Shown: positions 53,852 through 62,461, numbered from the stretch's first letter. The stretch: 64,000 nucleotides of DNA from Baia soyae (GCF_004341445.1 NZ_SLXV01000008.1:1-64000), one strand, 5' to 3'. Notes: generated by a model from the sequence alone, not told the origin. Numbers and translations are program-made.

Positions 53852-56104
53852 TTATTGTTTCGGAGTTGGACTTCCTACAGCCCAATCTTTCACGGAATCC
53901 GTATCAATCATCGGATCAATCCGAGAAATCGACTTTCCTTTTCCTGCTGTAATATTCCAATCGGGGGCTTTTTCATAAGCGACAAAGTCGAGTGTGCTCC
54001 CGGACTTATCTTTCAGTGTAAGCTGGTCACCGTTATTATTAAGCGATAGCTTCATTCCTGTCACATCAGGCTGAATTCCGAATCGTACTTGGAAACCAGC
54101 TTGGTTTCGAGCGATTACGATTCGTTTTCCGGATGCTATAGTTGTGCCAGTGGGAATCTTGTAAGTGGCTACATCGTCTGTAAGGGAGTAGTCACTAAGG
54201 TTGAGTGATTGACTGCTATGGTTATATAACTCTACATATTCTTCCATCGCATCGTTGCCTGCGGTATCATAATGGACTTCAGAGATACGAAGCTTGCTTT
54301 TCCCTTCTCCTGGATCAGGTTTCTTGGCTCCGTCCGTAAAATCCCACCAAAAGACATCCTTGTAGAAGCTCGCTACCTCTGCGTTTTCGACAATGACACC
54401 CGCCTCTCGATTGTTTTCTGGACTATTTCGCGACCAGTTAATACTGGATACAAGCACCTTGTGATCGGCGATGATTCCTTTGTTATGAATCTTATCTACA
54501 TGAATGGCGGACTGATTAAAGAGCTTTGCTTCCATGTCGAGCTTTTCACGTGATGCGATTTCGTTGATATATTGGATCGTATATTGATTATCGCGTGGAT
54601 CTGATGCATCTAGGAAGGAAGCATCGAGTACCACGCGAACCTTCACCCCGCGTCTCGCCGCGTTGATCATTTCTTCCAGATAAATATTAGGTGTCGATTT
54701 AGGGGAGCCCGTTTTGGTATCGCCCCAGTGCTTATGAATATAGAGTTGTTCCACAAATAGCTCTGACTTCGCATTGCGCATCATTCCAAGGATCGCTTTT
54801 TCCTGTAGCATCGTAGAGTCTGGAGCAAATACAGGGGTTACAGTAAATGAACCGTTTATATCTTTGGCAGGGAAAAGGGCCGGGTAATTGCCAGTCGGAT
54901 TACTCGTATCAGGAACGAAGCCTACTGAAGGTTCCCCGTACTTGGTGCCAGGCGTATAAGGAAAACTATCTCGGAATGATGGATTCCAATCTGCTTCAAA
55001 AACCTTTTCTACGTAAGAAGCAAAGTCAGGGTTTTGGATGATGATTCCCCAGCCCCGATTCCCATACGTGTTGGTAGTAGGGACACCCGTGCTTTTCCAG
55101 TTTTCACTTTGCATCAATACGCGGGTACCATCTACAATGGCATACTTGGCATGATTAAATCGGTATCGTTTATACCGTTCATTTGCCGTATCGCTGATGA
55201 TAAAGCGGACCTGCCCACCCGCATTTGTGATTTGCTCTGCTACGTATTTTGATTGATCGAGGAGTCCCCCTACAGGTTGTCCTTCTAAGAAGACACGCAC
55301 TTTTACCCCACGCGCTAGAGCTTTTTTCATCGGTTCTAGCAAATAGGTGTTTTGAAACTCGTAGACATTTAAATCAATCGTTTTTTGAGCGCTATTTAGG
55401 TATTTTTCGAGCGTGCTAAAACTACTATCGGGAGAGGTATAAGGGGTGACCGTTCCATTGAATGAAAAGCTGGGTAAGTCAAACCGTGATTGCCCTGCTT
55501 GATAGACACGGAGTTGATTGAAATCAGCACGGGTATTGGTATCCTCCCAAGTACCGTTAGACTCTGTGCGATCCCGGACTGTCACGACTCCAGATGGTTT
55601 AGTGGGGACCGTTTCTCCTGACCAGCCAGTTCCGTTATAAGATGAGTTACCATAAACAACTGCATCCACCACGGTATTTCCATTTTGCAGGAGGACTTCT
55701 CCACCGCTATTGGAGAGGGCTCCGATACTTGAACTCATTTGCGGAGTGCTCGGACTACTATCTGCTCCGTATTCAAAGTCCGGGGTAATCGTTACAAATT
55801 CTTGCAGAAACTTACTCGCATTCTTCGTGATATACAGTGTTTGATTCGGGGAAACAGAGGTGCCACTTGGAAAAGACATACTATTTTTCCCACTCGTGAG
55901 CCGCCAGCCTGCGATATTCACCGAAGCACGAGTCGGATTCGTTATCGCTATGAACTCCTCAGGTTCATTAGGAAGATTGGTGTCCACATACACTTCCGTG
56001 ATCAGTACATGATCCACAGGAGAGGCTTGGACAACCGATGAACTAGGAAACACGACACTAGCCAACATAGCAACTGACGCAAACAGAATAGATAACTTTT
56101 TCAT
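53852..56104 (-). CDS. Secreted phospholipase D-like protein with two lamin-tail domains
   Basis: The product has 750 residues and starts behind GAAGGGAAC. The first 28 residues form a signal peptide (MKKLSILFASVAMLASVVFP, cleavage likely after VQA). Order: lamin-tail domain (about 30-165), PLD-like domain 1 with HxK motif FNHAKYAIVDGTRVLMQSENW (about 315-335), PLD-like domain 2 with IHNKGIIADHKVLVSSINW (about 555-575), lamin-tail domain 2 (about 615-740). The two HxK-x4-D motifs make one active site, so a secreted phosphodiesterase or nuclease is likely. The flanking lamin-tail domains may bind DNA or the wall. No cell-wall anchor is seen. Confidence 0.9.
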   Translation of the reverse strand: MKKLSILFASVAMLASVVFPSSSVVQASPVDHVLITEVYVDTNLPNEPEEFIAITNPTRASVNIAGWRLTSGKNSMSFPSGTSVSPNQTLYITKNASKFLQEFVTITPDFEYGADSSPSTPQMSSSIGALSNSGGEVLLQNGNTVVDAVVYGNSSYNGTGWSGETVPTKPSGVVTVRDRTESNGTWEDTNTRADFNQLRVYQAGQSRFDLPSFSFNGTVTPYTSPDSSFSTLEKYLNSAQKTIDLNVYEFQNTYLLEPMKKALARGVKVRVFLEGQPVGGLLDQSKYVAEQITNAGGQVRFIISDTANERYKRYRFNHAKYAIVDGTRVLMQSENWKSTGVPTTNTYGNRGWGIIIQNPDFASYVEKVFEADWNPSFRDSFPYTPGTKYGEPSVGFVPDTSNPTGNYPALFPAKDINGSFTVTPVFAPDSTMLQEKAILGMMRNAKSELFVEQLYIHKHWGDTKTGSPKSTPNIYLEEMINAARRGVKVRVVLDASFLDASDPRDNQYTIQYINEIASREKLDMEAKLFNQSAIHVDKIHNKGIIADHKVLVSSINWSRNSPENNREAGVIVENAEVASFYKDVFWWDFTDGAKKPDPGEGKSKLRISEVHYDTAGNDAMEEYVELYNHSSQSLNLSDYSLTDDVATYKIPTGTTIASGKRIVIARNQAGFQVRFGIQPDVTGMKLSLNNNGDQLTLKDKSGSTLDFVAYEKAPDWNITAGKGKSISRIDPMIDTDSVKDWAVGSPTPKQ

Positions 56105-56326
56105 AGATAGTTCCCTTCTATGATGGAATTGGATTACTACGTTATCATATAGTTTATGTACTAATGTGTAAATATTAATTACTATCTGTTAAGTTAAAAT
56201 AGTGTAAATATATCTTAGGCTGTAGGAAATCTTATTACGATTCACTATAGCAAGAGAAAGCCATTAACATCGCAACCTGTTCCATTTATGGATTAATGTA
56301 ATAGGACTCATAATCTTATAGTTCAT
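56105..56326. other. AT-rich intergenic stretch without a recognised gene
   Basis: This region holds the upstream area of the secreted PLD gene and the 3' side of ribU. No reading frame, repeat copy or clear promoter could be supported. Confidence 0.5.
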
Positions 56327-56358
56327 AAAAGAGGATGAATCTTAATAGACTCATCCTC
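56327..56358 (-). terminator. Terminator of ribU
   Basis: GAGGATGA pairs with TCATCCTC, with TTTTATG following on the minus strand. 56 bases past the ribU stop. Confidence 0.8.
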
Positions 56359-56414
56359 CAACTATGTTTATTAATATATCAATGAGAATCCTTATATAAC
56401 GTCCATAGCTACAC

Positions 56415-56969
56415 TTACAAAATCGAGCTACGACTTCTCAAATAAGGGACGATCTTCAAGTAAAATGGCACAAATACAATCGATACCAAAATCCCTTTTA
56501 TCAAGTTAAAAGGCGTAATAATATTGAGGATAAAGGTAGTCTTCGCTGTTGGATCGGTAATCGCTGCATAAAGCGGCAGGAAGACAAAGAAATTAGCCAT
56601 CGCCATAAAGAGCGTCATCATGAGGGTAGCAGCGATGAAGCCATATACAAAGCCCTTCCAGCCCTGAAATTTACGATAGATGATGGAGATGACAGAGACA
56701 AAAATACTTCCAGCTAGGAAGTTAGCTATGACTCCGATAATCTCGCCTCCTGCAAACATCAGGTGAAAAGCATTTTTGATAAACTCGATTACGATGCCTG
56801 CTAAGGGACCGAAGAGAATGGCTCCCACGAGAGCGGGAAGCTCACTGAAGTCTACTTTGAGAAAGATTGGTATAGTAGGAATTGGGAAGCTAATGTTCTC
56901 AATTAAAAAAGAGATTACACCTAATAGTGCGAGTAAAACCATCTTCGTTACCTTGCTTTTTTGTTGCAT
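56415..56969 (-). CDS. ribU: ECF transporter riboflavin-binding S component
   Basis: The product has 184 residues and starts behind GAGGAG. It has about five to six hydrophobic spans and the RibU signature FLKVDFSELPALVGAILFGPLAGIVIEFIKN (residues about 36-66), followed by GGEIIGVIANFLAG. It captures riboflavin and works with the shared EcfAA'T module encoded elsewhere. The FMN riboswitch directly upstream confirms the substrate. Confidence 0.95.
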   Translation of the reverse strand: MQQKSKVTKMVLLALLGVISFLIENISFPIPTIPIFLKVDFSELPALVGAILFGPLAGIVIEFIKNAFHLMFAGGEIIGVIANFLAGSIFVSVISIIYRKFQGWKGFVYGFIAATLMMTLFMAMANFFVFLPLYAAITDPTAKTTFILNIITPFNLIKGILVSIVFVPFYLKIVPYLRSRSSIL

Positions 56970-57030
56970 CAGAACAACACTCCTCTAGTGATTTGTGAAT
57001 TCTGATGACAACCGTACGAATCATGGCAAT

Positions 57031-57072
57031 AAAAAACCGAAGCAAAAAGGAGTGCGGTTCTCCTTGCTTCGG
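57031..57072 (-). terminator. Expression-platform terminator of the FMN riboswitch
   Basis: CCGAAGCAAGGAG pairs with CTCCTTtTTGCTTCGG, followed by TTTTTTA on the minus strand. It lies between the aptamer and ribU, so FMN binding should end transcription here. Confidence 0.9.
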
Positions 57073-57180
57073 GGTTGTGTGTACGCCAAATACGAACTAC
57101 GGAGTTTTCGTAAACTTAAGGGTAAAGTTATACTCAAAAAAGCCCGTAGATACTCTGTTTTTCAACAGTCGTACGAGTTA

Positions 57181-57316
57181 TCATCCTTCTCCCATCCAGA
57201 CTATACTGTCGGCCCCGGAGTTTCACCGAGTCAACCGCTATAAGCGGGTCACGGGCTGAGGTAGTGTAGACTACCATCACCGTCGGTCGGGAATTGCACC
57301 CTGCCCCGAAGGATCC
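57181..57316 (-). promoter_or_regulatory. FMN riboswitch (RFN element)
   Basis: The minus strand carries the conserved RFN blocks in order: GGATCCTTCGGGGCAGGG, TGCAATTCCCGACCG, GCGGTGATGGTAGTC-like pairing arms, CCCGTGACCCGCTT, GCGGTTGACTCGGTGAAA, CTCCGGGGCCGACAGTA, TAGTCTGGATGGGAGAAGGA. All stems P1 to P6 can form. It senses FMN and represses riboflavin uptake by ribU. Confidence 0.96.
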
Positions 57317-57347
57317 ATGAAATATATTCATTTTTCCATACCATATA

Positions 57348-57376
57348 ACTATAAAATGTTACAGAAGATAGGTCAA
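57348..57376 (-). promoter_or_regulatory. Sigma-A promoter of the riboswitch-ribU unit
   Basis: On the minus strand: TTGACC, 17 bases, TATAGT, about 30 bases before the aptamer. Confidence 0.75.
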
Positions 57377-57420
57377 CTTACTTATATTTAAAATCATAAT
57401 AAAAAATCTGGATACACACA

Positions 57421-57448
57421 TTGACATATCGAGAAATCGTGATATGAT
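57421..57448 (+). promoter_or_regulatory. Promoter and operator of the ArsR-type gene
   Basis: TTGACA, 16 bases, TATGAT. CATATC and GATATG form a palindrome spanning the spacer. The expected transcription start falls on or next to the ATG at 57455, so the mRNA is probably leaderless. The 13 bases AAATCGTGATATG recur, with one change, at 57840-57852 before the MFS gene. Confidence 0.75.
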
Positions 57449-57454
57449 TAAGTT

Positions 57455-57757
57455 ATGGAACCAATTGAGATCTTTAAAGCTCTAGCGAATGAATCAAGAT
57501 TGCAAATTTTACATTGGTTGAAGGAGCCCGATCGTCATTTTATGCCCCCTGAAGGGATCGATATGAATGTAACAGGGGTATGTGTTAGTCAGATAACAGA
57601 TAAATTGAAAATGACACAATCGACTGCTTCCCAATATCTCACCATACTTTTAAGAGCTGACCTGATCAAGGCGGCACGAATCGGAAAGTATACTTACTAC
57701 AAAAGAAATGAGGACACCTTTGAAAAGATTGCTGACATGATGAAATCAGAAATCTGA
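57455..57757 (+). CDS. ArsR family transcriptional regulator
   Basis: The product has 100 residues. MEPIEIFKALANESRLQILHWL and VSQITDKLKMTQSTASQYLTILLRADLIKAARIGKYTYYKR form the winged helix. A single Cys (GVCVSQ) is present, but there is no CxC metal site of the arsenic/cadmium type, so a non-metal signal is likely. There is no ribosome site and the promoter abuts the start, pointing to leaderless translation. It likely represses itself and the MFS gene downstream through shared operators. Confidence 0.9.
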   Translation: MEPIEIFKALANESRLQILHWLKEPDRHFMPPEGIDMNVTGVCVSQITDKLKMTQSTASQYLTILLRADLIKAARIGKYTYYKRNEDTFEKIADMMKSEI

Positions 57758-57787
57758 TCATACGAAAGTCCAGTTTCATATCGTTGT

Positions 57788-57822
57788 AAAATAGACATCT
57801 TTGGATGTAGGTGTCTATTTTT
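57788..57822 (+). terminator. Terminator of the ArsR-type gene
   Basis: AAAATAGACA pairs with TGTCTATTTT, followed by T. It separates the regulator from the MFS gene. Confidence 0.8.
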
Positions 57823-57839
57823 ACAAAACAACAAATCTA

Positions 57840-57852
57840 CATATCGCGATTT
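57840..57852 (-). promoter_or_regulatory. Second ArsR-type operator, upstream of the MFS gene
   Basis: Read on the minus strand, AAATCGCGATATG differs in one base from the block in the regulator's own promoter. It lies 39 bases before the MFS start, and AACAAATC / GATTTGTT pair around it. Confidence 0.6.
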
Positions 57853-57890
57853 GTTAAATAAAAATATAGTAAATGATAAGGAAGTAGATT

Positions 57891-59063
57891 ATGATGTCTA
57901 ATACTTGGAAAGTTTATATTTTAGCCTTAGCCAGTTTTTTAGTAGGAACCTCAGAGTATGTGATTTCGGGTACTCTAGATAAGATTGCTCATACACTTGG
58001 GATTTCCATCGGTGCTGCGGGCCAATTAATTACGATCTTCTCCCTTGTATATGCGATTTTCACCCCTATTTCGATGGCTTTGACAGCTAGTATGGATAGA
58101 CGAAAATTAATGATGTATGCTCTTGGCTTGTTTGTGGTAGGAAATATCGTAGCGTATACACTACCTGGATATGGATCGTTTATTGTGGCTCGGGTTATTA
58201 TGGCACTTGGAGCAGGTATTGTGGTGGTAAATGCATTAAGCATCGCAGCTAAAATCGCACCAGAAGGAAAGAGAGCTAGTGCCATTTCTACTGTTGTAAT
58301 GGGATTCACCGCTTCTCTTATTATTGGAGTTCCTATCGGAAGAACGGTGTCAGCAGCATTTGGCTGGAAGTCTGTATTTGGTGGAATTGCCGTATTGGGA
58401 TTACTCATCATGGTGGTTTTATACTTGATTCTTCCTCAAATCAAAGGGGATAAGCCTGTACCTTTACTGCAACAACTTGCTCTTTTTAAGAATCCTAAAA
58501 TTGTAACGGGATTATCGATCACCTTTTTCTCAATAGGTGGATATGCAATTGCTTTTACGTACCTGTCACCATACCTTCTTACGGTTTCTGGGATCAGTGA
58601 AAGCATGATGAGTGGAATTTTACTTATGTTTGGTATCGCAAGTTTGGTAGGATCCAAATTCGGTGGATTTAGCACCGATCGCTGGGGAGTATCTCCTACG
58701 TTGATCGGTAGCATGGCTTTGCATGTCATCATGTTAATTTTGCTATCTGTTGTAACCGGCTATATCGGAGTGATGATCATTCTGATACTATGGTCGTTCG
58801 CTGCATGGACTACAGGACCAACACAACAATATAATCTATCTACTTTAGAGCCAGAGGCATCCAGTGTATTGCTTGGTATTAATCAGTCTATGATGCAATT
58901 AGCAATGTCTGTAGGTGCAGGGGTGGGCGGTCTTTTCGTAGAGAAGGTATCCTTGTCTTCTGTTACTTGGCTCGGAGCATTTAGTGTTGCGATTGCGATG
59001 GTTGCTACTTTCATCTTGTTTAGTAAACAGAAAGCATCGAATTTGAAAGAAGTAAGCCAGTGA
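57891..59063 (+). CDS. MFS transporter, AraJ/YdhP-like efflux pump
   Basis: The product has 390 residues, ATG behind AAGGAAG. It has about 12 hydrophobic spans. The start LASFLVGTSEYVISGTLDKIAHTLGISIGAAGQLIT, the loop ASMDRRKLMM and GAGIVVVNALSIAAKIAPEGKRASAISTVVMGFTASLIIGVPIG fit the arabinose-efflux/DHA1 group. A linked ArsR-type regulator with matching operators suggests inducible efflux of a small molecule. Confidence 0.9.
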   Translation: MMSNTWKVYILALASFLVGTSEYVISGTLDKIAHTLGISIGAAGQLITIFSLVYAIFTPISMALTASMDRRKLMMYALGLFVVGNIVAYTLPGYGSFIVARVIMALGAGIVVVNALSIAAKIAPEGKRASAISTVVMGFTASLIIGVPIGRTVSAAFGWKSVFGGIAVLGLLIMVVLYLILPQIKGDKPVPLLQQLALFKNPKIVTGLSITFFSIGGYAIAFTYLSPYLLTVSGISESMMSGILLMFGIASLVGSKFGGFSTDRWGVSPTLIGSMALHVIMLILLSVVTGYIGVMIILILWSFAAWTTGPTQQYNLSTLEPEASSVLLGINQSMMQLAMSVGAGVGGLFVEKVSLSSVTWLGAFSVAIAMVATFILFSKQKASNLKEVSQ

Positions 59064-59101
59064 TATGGACTGAGTAAGTTATGATTTATGATTGAATGAT
59101 A

Positions 59102-59140
59102 AAGAGCCCTGTTTCTCATAGCGAGACTGGGCTTTTTGTG
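59102..59140 (+). terminator. Terminator of the MFS gene
   Basis: AGCCCtgTTTCTC pairs with GAGActGGGCT, followed by TTTTTG. Confidence 0.8.
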
Positions 59141-59181
59141 TGGAGAGAAGGTTTGCTTCTTAGCAAGACTGTTGAAATCAT

Positions 59182-59394
59182 TTGGGTGATCGAGGGCCGG
59201 AGAGTCTATTCGATACCTGCTCAGATACCGATCCTGCGAAGAAGTAAGGATGTCCGCTCCGCAATCCTTCGCTAGGGCAGGTGCAAAACTCGCAAAGTAC
59301 GCTCGAACAGGTTGCACCAAAAGCGCCCTACACTACGGATTGCTATGCTAAGTAGGATCGCTAACACCAATCGAATAGACTCTCCTTTCCCTTC
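59182..59394. repeat. Interspersed hairpin element, subfamily B, copy 2
   Basis: About 213 bases. GGAGAGTCTATTCGAT (59199-59214) and ATCGAATAGACTCTCC (59370-59385) form a perfect 16-bp terminal inverted repeat. The core stem GGTGCAA / TTGCACC encloses a loop starting AACTCGCAAAGTACGCTC. Compared with copy 1, a G-C pair of the terminal stem is A-T here, changed on both sides. Confidence 0.88.
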
Positions 59395-59488
59395 GTCCCA
59401 ATTTCTGATTCATCAACAGACTTCTAAGAATGTTGGATAGGGAGCAGTTTAGACTTATCATCTGAAGCAGAAGCCAGTAAAAGTGGAG

Positions 59489-59686
59489 TAGGGGCAATGT
59501 GTCTGACCATAGCGATGTTAGTGAGCCTACCGAGCGCAGTTCTTCGTAGCTAGGGTGTTTTGTGGCAATGTTTGAGCGTTCTTTGCGAGTTTTGCCACTT
59601 GCCCGAAGCGAAGAAGGACGGAGCGGACTTGCTTTTCCGCATCTTCGCGGCTCACTATTTGAGCTGTGGTCAGATACATTCCCCGG
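59489..59686. repeat. Interspersed hairpin element, subfamily A, copy 3
   Basis: About 198 bases from TAGGGGCAATG to CATTCCCCGG. The core GTGGCAA / TTGCCAC and the 23-base loop are the same as in the copy at 38116, seen on the opposite strand. As at 13.9-14.4 kb, a subfamily B element lies just before it, about 95 bases away. Confidence 0.88.
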
Positions 59687-59723
59687 GACACATTATCTCC
59701 GACAAGCCTAGTATTTGGCTTTT

Positions 59724-60644
59724 TTATTCCCCACGAGTTGCTTGATACGCCGACAACGCAGTATAGACCGTTTCAAGCGTAGGTGCCTCCATTTGCTCTG
59801 GTTTCACTCCTAACAAATATCCATGAAAATGATCCGTTTCAATCGGCTGTCCTTTTTCAATATCACGAGACATCGATGATTTCATACTCTCATGCAAATG
59901 TAGAGATCTCTTCATAACTTGTTGATAAACCTCATCAAAATCAAGCTGTGGTTCTTGAGATTGGGCAATCTGGATAATCTCTTGTGCCAGCTTGCGATAC
60001 GTTTGCTCACCCGTAGGTGTATTCCAGATGGTACCGATACTACTGCGAGTAAGGGATGTCATGCCACTCATGGTGGAGATAAACACATATTTTTTCCATA
60101 CATCAAGCCCGATCTGCGGGCTTTGGGTTACGTTACATGCTACACCTGAAAATAAGTCCGCCATCTGGTCCATACGCTTACTGGCCTGTCCAGACCATTC
60201 CCCATATACTAGATCATGAAAAGGGCTGTATTGCTCAATATGTCCCTTTGCATTTACGGTAGACTCGATAACGCAAAGCCCTCCGAGGATCTTCTCTTTT
60301 CCATAACGCTCTTGTAAGATAGGGAAGTGAGCAAAGCCATTTAATAAAGGGAGGATGGCAGTGTTAGATGATACGTAAGGATCTAAAGAAGTTAATACAT
60401 CCGTTAAGTGATATGCCTTTACAGATAAAATAATGAGATCAAAAGGCTTTGTCGATTGTCCATATGTAATGGTAGGTACAGCTAATGTGGCATCACCGTG
60501 AACGCTTTTCAAAATCAAGCCTTCCCTGTTTAACTGCTCTTGTCGCTTTGGACGGACGAGAAACGTAACATCCGCCCCTTTTTCAAATAATCTGCCTCCG
60601 AAGTAACCACCAACTGCGCCTGCGCCAACTACGAGTACTCGCAT
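59724..60644 (-). CDS. panE: 2-dehydropantoate 2-reductase
   Basis: Start chosen at ATG 60644 (MRVLVVGAGAVGGYFGGRLF) behind GGGGGAAGGAAG. The 306-residue product has the NADPH loop GAGAVGGYFGG, VRPKRQEQLNREGL, LPLLNGFAHFPILQERYG, the catalytic Lys in GLDVWKKYVFISTMSGMTSLTRSSIG and the C-terminal SMSRDIEKGQPIETDHFHGYLL. It reduces ketopantoate to pantoate in CoA synthesis. Some family members act on other 2-keto acids. It is a single gene. Confidence 0.9.
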   Translation of the reverse strand: MRVLVVGAGAVGGYFGGRLFEKGADVTFLVRPKRQEQLNREGLILKSVHGDATLAVPTITYGQSTKPFDLIILSVKAYHLTDVLTSLDPYVSSNTAILPLLNGFAHFPILQERYGKEKILGGLCVIESTVNAKGHIEQYSPFHDLVYGEWSGQASKRMDQMADLFSGVACNVTQSPQIGLDVWKKYVFISTMSGMTSLTRSSIGTIWNTPTGEQTYRKLAQEIIQIAQSQEPQLDFDEVYQQVMKRSLHLHESMKSSMSRDIEKGQPIETDHFHGYLLGVKPEQMEAPTLETVYTALSAYQATRGE

Positions 60645-60722
60645 ACTTCCTTCCCCCTTAAGCATTTTTCTCTATATTAACACTTTCCATAAAATGATGA
60701 GAAAAAAGAAAGTGGCTAAAAA

Positions 60723-60749
60723 GAAGGAAAAGATCTTGTTAAAACGAAT
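60723..60749 (+). promoter_or_regulatory. Sigma-H promoter of spo0F
   Basis: GAAGGAAAA, 11 bases, AACGAAT matches the sigma-H consensus RnAGGAwWW-N11-12-RnnGAAT exactly. B. subtilis spo0F is also sigma-H dependent. Confidence 0.8.
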
Positions 60750-60797
60750 TTAAGTACACGTAGGTAATGGACCGCAAGGAAAAACGGAGGGCAGTTA

Positions 60798-61163
60798 ATG
60801 GAATGCAAAAAAGTACTCGTTGTGGATGACCAATACGGAATCCGAATCTTAGTCAAAGAAGTCTTTTCCAAATATCCATTACAGGTACTTCAAGCAGCCA
60901 ATGGAATGCAGGCACTTGAAATTGTGCAGAGTGATCGTCCGGATTTGATCTTGCTAGATATGAAGATGCCGGGCATGGATGGATTAGAGATTTTACGTCG
61001 ACTAAAAAAGATGGATGAAACACTAAAAGTGATTATGATGACGGCCTATGGAGAATTGGATATGGTAGAAAAGGCCACTCATCTAGGAGCGTTGGCTCAT
61101 TTTACAAAGCCGTTTGATATTGAGGACCTGTGTAACGAAGTGATTCGTCAATTAGCATCATGA
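60798..61163 (+). CDS. spo0F: Sporulation phosphorelay response regulator Spo0F
   Basis: The product has 121 residues: a receiver domain with no output domain. D10, D11 ([11 protein letters not shown]), the phosphorylated D54 ([13 protein letters not shown]), the Thr in [10 protein letters not shown] and the Lys in [11 protein letters not shown] are all present. The DQYGIRIL and PGMDGxEILxR segments are near-identical to B. subtilis Spo0F. It carries phosphate from sporulation kinases to Spo0B. In Bacilli fba normally follows closely, but here kal and kce are inserted. Confidence 0.96.
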   Translation: MECKKVLVVDDQYGIRILVKEVFSKYPLQVLQAANGMQALEIVQSDRPDLILLDMKMPGMDGLEILRRLKKMDETLKVIMMTAYGELDMVEKATHLGALAHFTKPFDIEDLCNEVIRQLAS

Positions 61164-61185
61164 ATGGAAGTCAGGAGGAATGGGT

Positions 61186-61557
61186 GTGGAAGTGAAAATT
61201 CGATTGCGTATGAGCCAAGCGGATGCTCATTATGGTGGAGATTTAGTGGATGGTGCGAGGATGTTAGCCTTATTTGGAGATGTAGCTACGGAGCTACTGA
61301 TCCGAAATGATGGAGATGAAGGCTTGTTTGTGGCTTATGATGAAGTGGTATTTACGGGTCCAGTATATGCCGGAGACTACATAGAGGCAGTAGGAAAGAT
61401 TACGAAAATCGGGAATACATCTAGGAAAATGAGCTTTGAAGCGTATAAGGTCATTGAAGCAAGCCGTGATCCAGAGTGTCCCTATAAAGCATTTGTATTA
61501 GAAGAGCCAAAATTGGTTACCAAAGCATCTGGCACCTGTGTGGTACCTCCTAGGTAA
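61186..61557 (+). CDS. kal: 3-aminobutyryl-CoA ammonia-lyase
   Basis: The GTG at 61186 is preferred because the ATG at 61180 touches the AGGAGG site. The product is about 123 residues, a hotdog-fold protein with the family pattern [41 protein letters not shown] and [14 protein letters not shown]. It eliminates ammonia from 3-aminobutyryl-CoA to give crotonyl-CoA, the last dedicated step of lysine fermentation. The gene is separated by 40 kb from the kam operon but is paired with kce. Confidence 0.92.
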   Translation: MEVKIRLRMSQADAHYGGDLVDGARMLALFGDVATELLIRNDGDEGLFVAYDEVVFTGPVYAGDYIEAVGKITKIGNTSRKMSFEAYKVIEASRDPECPYKAFVLEEPKLVTKASGTCVVPPR

Positions 61558-61622
61558 AACAAGGGCCTTTTTTGCATTGGAAAAAGAATAAAACAATCCA
61601 TATATCACAGGAGAGTATATTT

Positions 61623-62432
61623 ATGCAAAAGTTGATTATTACAGTCGCTTTAGTAGGTGCAGAGGTTCGCAAGGAAGATACGCCTCATCTACCGATCACG
61701 CCAGATGAAATAGCAGAGCAAGCACAAGAAGTGTATGAAGTAGGTGCCTCCATCGTTCATATCCATGCAAGGGACCGGGAGGGTAATTCAACACAAGATA
61801 GGGAAATATACAGGGAGATCATCGCGAAAATTAGAGAACGATGCCCCATTATCATCCAAGTATCGACAGGTGGAGCGGTAGGCATGACAGAGGATGAACG
61901 GATCCAGCCAGTAAGCCTAAAACCAGAGATGGCTACCTTAACGACCGGAACGGTTAACTTTGGGGAAGAGGTGTTTATGAACTCAGCTACTCAGATTCGT
62001 CGTTTTGCGTTAGAGATGAGGGAGAATGGAGTTCGTCCAGAGTTTGAAATTTTTGATACGGGGATGATTGAAAACGCTTACAAATTAGTTCGCGATGGCT
62101 ATGTTCGTGGGCACCTACATTATGATTTTGTGATGGGAGTTCCAGGAGCGATGCCTGCAACACCTGAACAGTTATTATTTGTGAGTAAACAGATTCCAGA
62201 GGGAGCGACGTGGACTGTTGCCGGAATTGGTCGTGCCCAATTACCAATGTCTACTATGGCGATTTTATTAGGTGGTCACGTTCGCGTTGGCTTAGAAGAT
62301 AATATATATTATAAAAAAGGTGAATTAGCGACAAATCGACAATTGGTGGAGAGAGTGGTGCGGATTTCCCGGGAAATAGGTCGGGAAATTGCGACTCCTG
62401 ACGAGGCGAGGAAGATCCTGCAAATTTCATGA
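61623..62432 (+). CDS. kce: 3-keto-5-aminohexanoate cleavage enzyme
   Basis: Start chosen at ATG 61623 (MQKLIITVALVGAEVRKED) behind AGGAGAG. The 269-residue TIM-barrel zinc enzyme (BKACE family) has the metal ligands in IVHIHARD (residues about 45-51) and RGHLHYDFVMGVPGAMPAT, plus AGIGRAQLPMSTMAILLGGHVRVGLEDN with the Glu ligand. It turns 5-amino-3-ketohexanoate and acetyl-CoA into acetoacetate and 3-aminobutyryl-CoA, which kal uses next. Confidence 0.94.
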   Translation: MQKLIITVALVGAEVRKEDTPHLPITPDEIAEQAQEVYEVGASIVHIHARDREGNSTQDREIYREIIAKIRERCPIIIQVSTGGAVGMTEDERIQPVSLKPEMATLTTGTVNFGEEVFMNSATQIRRFALEMRENGVRPEFEIFDTGMIENAYKLVRDGYVRGHLHYDFVMGVPGAMPATPEQLLFVSKQIPEGATWTVAGIGRAQLPMSTMAILLGGHVRVGLEDNIYYKKGELATNRQLVERVVRISREIGREIATPDEARKILQIS

Positions 62433-62440
62433 TCCCTCTC

Positions 62441-62461
62441 GCAGAAGAAGGACTCTTCTGC
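62441..62461 (+). other. Short inverted repeat between kce and fba
   Basis: GCAGAAGA pairs with TCTTCTGC across 5 bases. There is no T run, so it is not a standard terminator. It could be a processing site. Confidence 0.35.

Noticed and set aside
56255-56285. Degenerate piece of the hairpin element (CATTAACATCGCAA)
   Set aside because: Only about 12 bases resemble the element and no pairing arm is present.
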